Below are positions 44,532 to 54,090 of a stretch of DNA of 64,000 nucleotides, in pieces (positions within the stretch are counted from its first letter, which is position 1; every line of letters begins with the position of its first letter). Source of the stretch: Sesamum alatum (lineage: Eukaryota; Streptophyta; Magnoliopsida; Lamiales; Pedaliaceae); contig JACGWO010000001.1 in assembly GCA_034509735.1 (NCBI GenBank), forward strand, positions 16,632,854 through 16,696,853. Direction: 5' to 3'. The position numbers and the translations under genes were made by a program. A model generated the notes under the pieces. The model was not told the origin of the DNA. It was given only the letters and a program-made list of their open reading frames with translations, and made no database searches.

Positions 44532-46378
44532 TGTTGGAATAGGTGACCAGAAAGTCAATGTGGTTGGCTGTTCTGAGAACTATTCGCTGATCTTTGAACG
44601 AAAGTAGTATTGTATTAATGAATGTAGTAAGGATTCATTATTGACAACGATGAGTTTGTTGTGCTTACTGCTAGCATTGAACGTGGTTTTGATGTCACAG
44701 CAAAACGCCCACAAACCGGACATATGAATCCAAGAAGTTGGACTACGCACAGGGTGGCAGTCATGGAACCAACTTCTGTGGATCGGTCCGAAACACTCCA
44801 AGTTAAGGACCTCGAGATTGAGTATCGAGGGTCCAAGAGCGACTTGCACTAAGGATTGCAGCCGAGTTTCATTGGTGAGAGACATAGGTCATCCATGCAA
44901 TCTTAGTGGGTTGGCTGATAGGTGGTCGGCTGATTGAGGTGACTCGCGGGAATCGTCATATGGAAGCCACACGGGCTTGGTCAGTAAGACTGAAATTTTC
45001 GATTCCGATAGTATAGGATTAGTCCCCCGACTTGAGGAATCACGGCAATCTCTTAATACAAAGGTTATATCTTGGATCCGGTGAGCGGTGATTGTGTCGT
45101 AAAACATGGTCGTCATAAGCCTTGTTCAGTGCAGTCAGAGTACGTACAGAGGACGATGGATTGCAAGACAAGATCTGTTCCCTGTGAAAGATTATGACAA
45201 CGAGATCTCCTATGTGCTCTGAGATAGTTTAGACTCTCAAAGTCTATAGCCATAGCATTTGATTGAGTAGGAAAGGATTTCCTACATCAATCATAGAGAT
45301 AAACCTATCTCGAGTTTGAAGCATAGATGCCTAGTCAATGATGGGAACCGACGTCCTATTCACTAGACGTGAAGGAATTAATTTAGAATTAATTTCGGGA
45401 AATGAAACAATTTAATTAGATTAAATTGATCCTCTTTGGAGTAACAAGCCTTCATCGATTAAATGAATTAATCAGGCTTGGTTCATAATTTAGATTTATG
45501 AATTTAGAAATTGGGCTTTCCTTTTTTAATTAGATTAAAAGGTGGAAATCATTATTTTGGGCTTAAGTATTAAATTAGATTTAATACATAAAGTCCATTT
45601 GACCTAAGGCCATTTAAATTACATTTAATAGGCCCATTTCATAAAACCCATCAAGAATGGATAGACGAGATTAAATCTAGAGGTTTAGAGATGGATGGCT
45701 AGGATTCATCCTAGGATGAGATTCGACTAGGTCAAATCCTAAGTTGATTAGGATTTGACTAGGTCAAATCCCTAGTTGATTAGGATGTTTCTCTTTGGAA
45801 GAGTTTGAGTAGAACTATATGAGCTAGTCATATAAATACTCAAACACACACAACTCACACACTAATCTCTATATACTTTTTGCCACATCTCTCTTCTCTC
45901 TCTCTCGTCCACCCTTCTTCTCTCTCCAAAATTTTCTTTGTTCTTCTTGATTCGATCAAGGTAGAACATTAGAGACATCGGTAGCGTTAATTAATAGCGT
46001 TGTATGGATGTCTCTTCTCCCCTAACGAGTTCTTGCTAGCACGAGAGTTCGTTGGTTTTCGGTGAAGCATGTAGACATTTTTAGAGGGTCTCTACATTGA
46101 GATCTTTGTGGCAACTCCAGGAACAATGGGTGTAGCAGAACGAAGAAAGCTACGAGGGTAATGTTTTCTCTTTATGTTTTCTTGTATCTCGTTTACCATT
46201 CAATTCTATGGCCTTCCATGTTTTTCTTTTCTTAAACATGAGATACACTGAATGCTCGGGAGAATCAAGGGCACACCCCATGATCCATTTTAAATGATTT
46301 AATTTCCATTTTACACTTTTAATTTCCATCTCTCCCCCGCTTCTGTTGCACCTCTCCCGGGCTGATCTGCTCCTTACA
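44532..46378 (+). repeat. 3' LTR of element D
   Basis: 1847 bases, begins TGTTGGAATAGGTGACC and ends CTCCTTACA. Compared with the 5' LTR it lacks a segment of about 200 bases and contains small insertions (for example near 44790-44810 and 45520-45555). Confidence 0.85.
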
Positions 46379-47128
46379 CATTCTTGGGATCGAGGGGGTT
46401 GAACCATCCTTGGGGTTCACCCCTACTCCTACGGGTGGATGAGGCTTTTCCTTCCCTCCTCTGGTCCTTATTGTCTCCCTTCCTAACCAGCCGAGTGTCT
46501 TCGAGGTTCATGTACTTCTCTGTACGAGCTAGTACATCATGAAAATTAGCTGCAGGTTTCTTCGCTAAGGATTCGAAGAGTGGTCTTACTCGAAGTCCCT
46601 GGGTAAGTGCGTTGATCAACACCTCCTGGTGAGCAATAGGGACTTCTAGGACAACATTGTTGAAATGTTGTACGCAGGCTCTTAGTGTCTCATTTTCCTC
46701 CTGCTTGACTCCGAAGAGGTTGATGGTTGAATTCTGGTACTCTTTGCTACTAGCAAACTGGTGTAGGAAAAGGGAGCTAAATTCTATAAAAAATTCTTAC
46801 TTATCCAGCTGGGGAGCTGGTCGAACCATTGTTGAGCAGAGTCGGTTAGTGTAGTAAGAAAAACACGATATTTAAGGCCATCGGTATACCTGTGCAGTAC
46901 GGCTGCATTTCGAACTTACGCATATGTTCAGCAGGGTAGGTGGTGCCATTGTAGGCAGGTAAATGAGAAGGTGCTCGAAAATAAGTAGGGAGCTCTTCTG
47001 CCATAATGTCCTCACTGAAAGGAATTTCCACAATCTGCTAGTAGAGTATCTTTTCTTACATGCTAGCAAAGCTCGACCACCTCCTTCATGAGGTCTTGCC
47101 AAATTTCAGAAGGCTGGAAAGGGGATTA
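46379..47128 (-). pseudogene. gag of element B, N-terminal part
   Basis: Minus strand fragments: LINALTQGLRVRPLFESLAKKP and FHDVLARTEKYMNLEDTRLV (46622-46374), then FSEDIMAEELPTYFRAPSHLPAYNG (47031-46846). Homology with elements A and C ends abruptly at about 47128 ('ggctggaaagggg'), so the rest of gag, the leader and the 5' LTR are gone. Confidence 0.7.
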
Positions 47129-47635
47129 TTTGCATATATTTTTAGCATGGGGGATTTTCTATTGAATTTCTAAAACACAAGGAGGTTTTATGCAATTTAT
47201 CCTAAAATTTATATACAAATTAAGTTATTTTAAATGGTTTTCTCAAGATTTTATCTTTACTTGATTTTCTTTTGTTAACCCTCTTAACTTCTGATTGAAC
47301 CAAAAGATCCATATATACTGATGTATACTTGTTGCGTGTGCATATTGTGAACCTTCTATTTAGTTTGTTTAATTAAATAAGCAAAAGATGATAAAATCAA
47401 TAATTTGTTAGAAAGTAAAAAGTGTGAAAATCCATACTATCTAGTCTCATGATTTCTTGATTATGGGTTTGAGTCCCAACAATCTGTGGGTATTAGGCAG
47501 GCTATTTCAATAATCATTGGTTTATTGTAATAGTAGTCTTTGGTTAATTATATGTACTTGATATTGATAACTGGTGTATGTGGATTTTTTATGATTGAAA
47601 TTGACGATATAATTATAATGGATTCACTCAAAAAA
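47129..47635. other. AT-rich spacer
   Basis: No gene or repeat recognised. CTCAAAAAA at 47627-47635 is the left flank repeat of the next element. Confidence 0.4.
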
Positions 47636-47895
47636 GGGGTTAAATTCATTTTGACCCCTTGTAATATGGGAAAATATCAATCCTCCCCCCTTATGAAAAT
47701 TTAAATAAAAAAAGATCACCCTTATGTTGTGAATAATTATTCACACTGCGCATTGGTCAATCTTGAAGTATTTTATTAGAAACTATGACTAAAATGCCCT
47801 CATATATACCTACATGCTACAAATTACCTATAATATACTTATAATTATATAATTAATATTTATATTACTAAAAATTATTAAAAAAAATAATAATA

Positions 47896-48165
47896 ACACC
47901 CCTACCCCCTCCCCCCCTCCCCCCTCCCCCTTCCCCACTGCGGGGGGGGCGGGGGGCGACGCCGGCCGCCCCGTCTCCCTCGAGGGCGATGGTCGACGCC
48001 CATCCTCCGCCTCTGGGCAAAGGATGGGCGTCACCCATCGCCTCGAGATCCGGCGACGGTGTTGCCCTCCAAGGTCTGGGCAACGGGCGTCTCGACGGGG
48101 TCGCCCAGGAGTGAGAAGGGCGCGTTGCCGCGCCCTCTTATGCAGCGGCGGCGGCTTCACCGATG
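47896..48165. other. GC-rich block with strong hairpin inside the MULE-like element
   Basis: A sharply bounded GC-rich block within AT-rich DNA. It starts with C-rich runs (47898-47937) and a G-rich run. Inverted repeat: left arm 47981-48005, right arm 48022-48045, pairing about 22 of 25 positions around a 16-base loop. Open frames on both strands are compositional. It could be a captured gene fragment, but I recognise no domain. Confidence 0.5.
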
Positions 48166-48378
48166 CTGCTTTTTTTTTAAATTAATTTTAATTAGTTATA
48201 TTATATTAAAAAATATTAATACAATTATATATATTTATATATAATAATAATTTATTATTAATAAGAATATTTATATATTATTTCAATATTTATTAATATA
48301 ATATATATAATATTTATATATGAAATGATATTTTATTGTTAATTATTTTAAGATTTATTAAATTATATATATTATATA

Positions 48379-49821
48379 GGGCAAATGTCATATTTAGTCC
48401 CTTAAGTTTGCGTTTAGAATCACTTTAGTCCCCCAAGTTCATTTTTTGACTTTAGCATCCTTAAAGTTTAATTTTTATTTCAGATTGGTCCCTCAGACCA
48501 TTTTTTCCGCGAAAATATGACCGGATTTTGACTTTTTCAAGGGTAAAATAGTCAAAAATTTCACTTTCTCACTTTAGTCCCTTAAGTTTGTAAAAGTTTC
48601 AAATTAGTCCTTTCTTAGTGTCCACCTGTTGGAATTATCAGCACATCATAAAAAAAATTTATGTTCTTCCCTCCACGCGTTAATTCTTTACACTTTTATG
48701 ATATAACTTGAACGTTTTCTTATTTGTTTGTTGAAATTATTTAGTAATAAATACAACATTTAATCAACTGTTCAACATGGCCTAACATAATACAAACTTC
48801 TCAACACAATCCAACATAATACATAACCATCAAAACAAACACTCAAGATACAAAAAGTGATTGAAAAGTTAAAAAATGACACAAGAACTTGCATTTCGAC
48901 ATATGTTGGGGGCTCTAGATTTCAAGTAAGGGATGTAGTTTTGAGACCTCTTTGTTGATGTAGTTTTCTCTTGTCTTCAGTACTTTTATGTAGTTTCTAT
49001 GGTGATCTTTTGAAGTTATTTGGATTAGTTTAAATATTTTGAACCATTCTCAGTGTTTGATGGTTATATATTGACATGGTTATGTATTTTAAACTCTTTT
49101 CTAATTGACATGGTAGTAGTATTTAATCTGAATTTCAATTCTCTGCAAGCAAAAGTTGTTCTCCTTTAATTTGTTTGTTGGTTTTTTTTGGGCTAATTAT
49201 GGTAAAAAGCATTTTATTCCTAGCCTAGATATCACTCCATTAAACTCGCATCAGGGAGTGCACCTTTTTACCATATACTGCATGTATTTTGTTCTCATTT
49301 TATCACCTACTTTTTTTATAAACAACAGTTTCCTCTCAATCCAATGTGGTTGTTGCAATTCCCTGAACTGTTTGATGGTTGGCATATTATGGATAGGTTT
49401 TTCTATCTTGAGTGTTTATTTTGATGGTTATGTATTATATTGGATTGTGCTGAGAAATTTGTGTTATGGTAGGTCATGTTGAACAATTGATTTAATATTG
49501 TATTTATCGAAATAATTCCAACAAGCCAACAAACAAATAAGAAAACGTCCAAGTTATGTCATAAAAGTGCAAAGAATTAACGCGTGGAGTGAAGAACATG
49601 GAATATTTTATTATGTGTTGATAATTCCAACATGTGGACACTAAGAAAGGACTAATTTGAATTTTTTAAAAACTTAAGGGACTAAAGTGAGAAAGTAAAA
49701 CTTAGATTGACTTTTTACCCTTGAAAAAGTCAAAATTTGGCCTTATTTTCGCCGGAAAATGATATGAGGGACTAAAGTGATTTTAAACGCAAACTTAAGG
49801 GACTAAATATGGCATTTGCCC
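48379..49821. mobile_element. Non-autonomous MULE with long terminal inverted repeats
   Basis: Perfect 9-bp TSD TATTATATA (48370-48378 and 49822-49830). Ends are GGGCAAATG and CATTTGCCC. The terminal inverted repeats extend over 400 bases (48379-48850 and 49404-49821) with small indels: for example 'ggacactaagaaaggacta' pairs with its complement near 48605-48625, and 'taacgcgtgga' near 48675. The 550-base centre has no transposase. It is inserted in the MULE-like element above. Confidence 0.85.
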
Positions 49822-50066
49822 TATTATATATTATATATATTAGATTGGGCCATGCAATAGGAGAGAAAAGGGAAAAAATGTCAAAAAAGGCATTTTTCAG
49901 ACCCCCACCCACAGTCAATGCGCGTGTGACACCAACCTTGGCCTCAGGGGTTTTTTTTAATTTTGTTTCATATCACAGGGGGTGTAATTGATACTTTAAT
50001 TTTCGCAGGGGTTTTTTTGAACATTCCCAACATCACAGGGGGGGTCTTGTATTTTCCCTCAAAAAA

Positions 50067-50719
50067 GTGTCTATCTATAAATATATATTGTATAATATTG
50101 GATAGGGTCATTTCAGTGTCCAAATTAATTTTGGTCTGCTCTCTTTTAAAACTTTTTAAATTAATAAATTGTTTTTTTAGCTTCCACACTCATCATGATC
50201 TTCTACAACTATTTTTTTATAGTTTTTTTCTCATTTATTTTATTTTATATATATTCTTATTTTATCTTATATATTTTAGGTAATCTTTAACTCTACAAAA
50301 CATAAGTAATATTGATGAAATCCCTTCAACATTTTTCCATAAAAGCCCAACACGTGGAGGTTGGCCCTCATCAAGCAGCCCAACCCGACATGACCTGTTG
50401 GCCCATGAGCAAGGAGGTAAGGCCCATGAAGTTGTTTTCTATCTTTACTAACCTGGTATCTTTAATATTTTTGGTGTGCAATTTTATTTTTTTAATTATT
50501 CTATTAATTTTCACTATTTTCTCTCTCTTCTCAACTTGTATATCCCTTTTTCTCCTTTTGCTTTGTTTTTCAATAATTTTCAATAACTTTCTTCATTTTT
50601 TTAACATTTTTTTTTATCCAATTAATACATACTTTAAGTGATAATTAGTTTTTAAATATTAAAATTAGTTGTGCACAAAATTAAGTGAGACACCAAAAGG
50701 ATGCTCTCACTTAACATTA
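50067..50719. other. AT-rich spacer with a perfect hairpin
   Basis: No gene. Near the right edge TTAAGTGAGA (50681-50690) and TCTCACTTAA (50705-50714) form a 10-bp perfect stem with a 14-base loop. Confidence 0.4.
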
Positions 50720-52400
50720 AAGTACTAGTAAATGTGGCACATCCTTCATCTTGGCCAGGTCAGCGAACATCCGCTCCAAGCATTCCTCCAGGCTCTTTCT
50801 CTGCCCCTTGGCGTGAGGGGGCGGGGGTGTTTCCATTGGGCGGCTTAACGGCTCCCCAATAACCGTTGCCGCCTGCAAAAGGCACAAACAAGTTCAAAAT
50901 CAAGGCAAAGTTGAATCCTCAAGAAAGAGTACAAAACATTACCTTAGAAGCATGGCATGCGAGGGTGCAAACTAGTTCCTTCTTGGAAGTGGAGGCCAGT
51001 GAAAGTCTGTCACTTAAGAGCACCCCCCAGTCGGGACGAACCAGTGGTGCCCGGGGTGGAGCCCCCAAAAAGGTCAAGGAGTGGGAAGAGAGGGCGCTGC
51101 AGTTGAGTAGGTGGCCACCCGCAGGGAGCTTGTGAAAGGAGGTTGGCTGGAGGAGCTCCCCTTCACCTTTTCAAAAAATACCCCTTGTTGGGGGAGGGGG
51201 GGTAGATTGCTCCCCCCCTGAAGTCGCACGAAGCAGGGGTTCCCCCTGGAATTCTGGTAGCGATTGGAGTCCCCCCAAGACTCTCCTAAACATTCTCACA
51301 GAAGTTTGTCGAACCTGAGTTTTTCTGCAAAAAGAAATGATCAAGTTAATTACACAAAATTTCAAGAAATGGATAAAGAAAGCTCAAACAAGAAAGTGAA
51401 GATTACCCAGAGGCTCCTCCAGAGGGACCTCTCTGGGACGCAGCCCAAATCGAAATAGAAGCCTTTCATCTATCAGATCCCAGATATCGTAGGAGTTATG
51501 ATTCAATTCCTCCAAGAGGGATGAGAGGGTTGTCGGTCTGTCCTTCCAGGAGGGAGATCATTGGGCCACTCGCAGGGAAAAGACTAGGGGGGGATAAGAT
51601 GACCCACAAAAAAGAAATTTCCCCTCCAATGTTTAGGGGCGTTGGGGGCAAGCAGAAAACGAGCCCCTCAATGGGGAAAGAAATGAAAGACACCAAGGCT
51701 CAGATTTTTTCAACTGAAAGCAAAAGAAAAACCTCTTTCTAGTGACAAGCATACTATTGTACATGAAAATCAAGGCGAAACTAGCAAGGAGGCAGAAGGA
51801 ACTGGGGGCCAATTGGTTCAAAGGAACCCTAAACAACCTAAAGACTTCCCAATAAAAAAGGGAAATGGGAAATCGAAGGCCGGTCTTCAGTTGGGTCGGG
51901 AAAAAAGCACAATCACCCAGGTAAAGGAGAATCCGACAAACTATCGAGGGAGGGCACATAAATAACAAATCCATGTGGGATCCCCGTATTGCTCCCTCAA
52001 CCTGGTGACGTCAGTGGCCTTGAAGAAGGAAGGCCAATCCACCAAAGCAGGGCTCGCCCCTCTCACTTCCTCTTCCTCCTCCTCCGAGGGCTCCTTCTTC
52101 TCCTCTCCAGGGGAAGACCCCTCTTCCTCGTCTCCCTCAACCAATCCCTTATCCCCATCTCCTTTGACCTCTCCTCCTCATCCTTTTCGTCAATCAACCG
52201 GCGAGGAACTCGGGAAATATTCGATAGGCTCCACCTCCGCCCACTTCAAAAAGACAACGAGCCAAAGCCCATGCCCGGGAATGTGGCCTCGAAGGGATCA
52301 TCGCCAGTCGCCAGTTCGCCCATAAAGCAAATGGACTCATTAGAAGAAGCTATAGAAGACATTATAAAAACTTAGAAGAAAACACAAACGAGTAAGAATG
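50720..52400 (-). pseudogene. Antisense gene (aORF) of element E
   Basis: Minus strand: an acidic leader (EKKEPSEEEEEEVRGASPALVDW) with FFKATDVTRLREQYGDP (52144-51941), then LYLGDCAFFPTQLKTGLRFPI and FYWEVFRLFRVPLNQLAPSSF (51974-51760), the same domain as FFFCEVATLFNIPLNQL in element A. Further blocks follow to about 50720, where the region encodes a coiled-coil-like stretch. It is frameshifted. The strand is again opposite to the element's LTR orientation. Confidence 0.65.
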
Positions 52401-52509
52401 CAGACTTACAAAGATGGTGGAAGACGAATGAAGAATGTATAAACTCTTGTTCTCTCTTCGGAAGACGTGGGAAGGGGGAGAATAGGGCGAGGAGGGGGTA
52501 ATAGTGTGG

Positions 52510-52530
52510 TTGGGGGGGGGGGGGAGGGAA
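52510..52530 (+). promoter_or_regulatory. Polypurine tract of element E with a 13-G run
   Basis: A purine run with 13 consecutive G (52512-52524) directly before the LTR. It serves as the expected plus-strand primer. Confidence 0.6.
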
Positions 52531-52533
52531 ATT

Positions 52534-53420
52534 TGCAGTTACCCCCAGAATGTGTGAATAACTACTCCTCATTAGGCGGTTACAAGGCAACAAAGTAATC
52601 TGCATGGGCGATTAGCGATAACCGCCCTCCATCAAGGCATGTCAAACATAGGGCTCCCCAAGCCCGAAAAGGTTGTCCCACTTCCCTTAACAACAAAGGA
52701 GACCCACTCTGGACCTCACACAGAAGATGAAGGGTCTACCCACGACTCCCTTGCAGACTTCTACTCTGATATGCAATAAATTGTTTAGACCAAGCACAAA
52801 CCAGAGGTCAAGGAAGGTCTATTAGAGATCAAATGAGACACTAAAGCCCAATACGCAGGCCCAAATATTCCTCAAATATGGTCTAAAGGGAAACCTTGGT
52901 CCAGCCCAGCAGTAGGAGCAGACCAGGCCCCAATGAATCCAAATAAAAGCCCAACCCCCGAGCAAATGGCCCATGAAGGGAAGTTCGACCCTGTTGAGAA
53001 GTCCGGGTAAAGGTTATCCACCCTTATCCTCATCCGTACGAAACCCCCTCAACCACCTCCTATCTTGTAGAAGGCCACTATCCGTAGGCTCTGGGGAGGT
53101 CGGCAACTGACCCTCTGAGAGTCCAGGCCCTCAAAAGTCCTTCCCACTCAAGGAACCTCCCTTATAAATACTAACTCCCTTGACTGATTCAGTAACATTT
53201 TTCTACACTCTTAAGCTCTCAAATTATTTTTAAATTCGCACTAAACATATTTTATTCTCACTTTACACGAATTCTCATCATTTTCTCGATTTCTTCAAGC
53301 TTATTTTTTCTATAATTGCTTACTGACTTTAGCGTTGGAGTGCTAACGTTTTTTGTTTAGCAAATACCCTTTCCCAACTTGTAGACACCGAAGTTCATTC
53401 CGTTCAAGCCCAAGATAACA
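52534..53420 (+). repeat. 3' LTR of element E
   Basis: Begins TGCAGTTACCCCC and ends near CAAGATAACA. It contains CTTATAAATA (promoter-like TATA, near 53161-53170). Its reverse complement matches 13692-14330 along several hundred bases. Confidence 0.6.
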
Positions 53421-53986
53421 TTCATATTGAACTATTTTTGCTCACCTGAATTGTAATTTACTCTAATTTTTAATATTTTTTATTATCAATTAAAATATAT
53501 ATCTTTTAAAATATTGTTTTTTATTTTAAATCAATTATACACACTACACAAATTCAAGCATACTGTTCATAGTAATATCAGTAGTGTATGACAAACAAAG
53601 ATGTCTAGTCGGTTTGGCGACCATACTCTTCCACCTTTTTCCTTCAAGGGATAATCATGTTTACACTATGATGTATGATCTGTTTAGGTAAATCATTTTA
53701 TTTTTTTTATAATTACATAAATGACTTCTATCAGTTAAAAAATAATGATAATTTATATAAAAAATATTGATAAAATATATTGATATTTTTGGAGGAAGTA
53801 TTGTAATTTTTCAAAAAGTAAGGGTGATTTGTGTAAATATATTGACGTTTCTTGTAGGTGTATATGTAATTATTCAAAAGATTGTGACAATTTGTGTAAT
53901 CAGACTATATATTAGGAAAAGTATATATAATTATCCTTTTTTATAAATTAAAGAAAAAAAGGAAATTAGGATAATATTGTTCTAAT
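53421..53986. other. Upstream region of the cupin gene
   Basis: AT-rich. Contains a decayed repeat near 53700-53905 with words like 'gtaatttttcaaaaagtaag' resembling MITE-type ends. No gene. Confidence 0.4.
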
Positions 53987-53994
53987 TATATATA
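53987..53994 (+). promoter_or_regulatory. TATA box of the cupin gene
   Basis: TATATATA about 97 bases before the ATG at 54091, followed by a C/A-rich leader. The only good TATA-like candidate in the expected window; the flanking AT richness lowers its weight. Confidence 0.5.
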
Positions 53995-54090
53995 GGGCAC
54001 GCAGTCCGAGGCTTTTTAACACATCCACACATCCACTTATAGCTTATGCGTAACTGTAACTCAGCATACTGATCCAGAGTTGATACCCTG

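Larger units (their letters stand above)
36732..46378 (+). mobile_element. Element D: Ty1/copia-type LTR retrotransposon nested in element B
   Basis: Two homologous direct LTRs (36732-38723 and 44532-46378), both starting TGTTGGAATAGGTGACC and ending CTGCTCCTTACA. A degenerate tRNA-Met-like primer site follows the first LTR and a purine-rich tract precedes the second. The flanks TAGTC (36727-36731) and CATTC (46379-46383) agree at 3 of 5 positions and are probably an eroded TSD; element B's gag continues across. The interior has a copia-type gag with a zinc knuckle and only traces of pol. Reverse transcriptase was not found, so the element is internally deleted. Confidence 0.85.
15133..47128 (-). 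mobile_element. Element B: Tat-type gypsy element hosting three insertions, 5' truncated
   Basis: Element B's own sequence is 15133-15373 + 18083-20577 + 30765-36731 + 46379-47128; the rest is inserted material. Order on the minus strand: gag (46379-47128 and 36518-36731), protease, reverse transcriptase, RNase H, second RNase H, integrase, minisatellite, opposite-strand gene, polypurine tract, 3' LTR. Continuity across the element C insertion is exact at the TSD (AAGTA), and the two halves together align with element A through the same intron of the antisense gene. Homology stops at about 47128 inside gag, so the leader, primer binding site and 5' LTR are missing. Confidence 0.8.
47636..50057. 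mobile_element. MULE-like element containing a nested MULE
   Basis: A 9-bp direct repeat CTCAAAAAA flanks it (47627-47635 and 50058-50066), the TSD length of Mutator-like elements. Left end GGGGTTAAATTC, 'accccttgtaatatggg'; right end reading inward GGAAAATACAAG, 'accccccctgtgatgttggg', then in both 'aaaat' and a 'cgcgcattg'/'ctgcgcattgg' word about 130-170 bases in. The TIRs are diverged. The interior holds a GC-rich block (47900-48165) and the nested element at 48379-49821. No transposase. Confidence 0.5.
50720..53420 (+). mobile_element. Element E: 3' end of a second Tat-type gypsy family
   Basis: Plus-oriented fragment made of an opposite-strand gene (minus strand, 52400 down to 50720), a polypurine tract and a 3' LTR. 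The antisense gene is homologous to those of A, B and C, and the LTR is the same family as 13692-14330. No gag, pol or 5' LTR is present in the window. Confidence 0.7.

Noticed and set aside
1387..47128. One giant retrotransposon
   Set aside because: Separate TSDs (GATAT, AAGTA), repeated gene sets and four LTR groups show several elements, some nested.
47828..48160. Minus-strand frame of 110 codons rich in R, P and G
   Set aside because: Compositional consequence of the GC-rich block; also open in another frame at the same place.
49156..49482. A 108-codon hydrophobic frame inside the long-TIR MULE
   Set aside because: Overlaps the inverted repeat and AT-rich filler; hydrophobicity follows from T-rich composition; no transposase motif.
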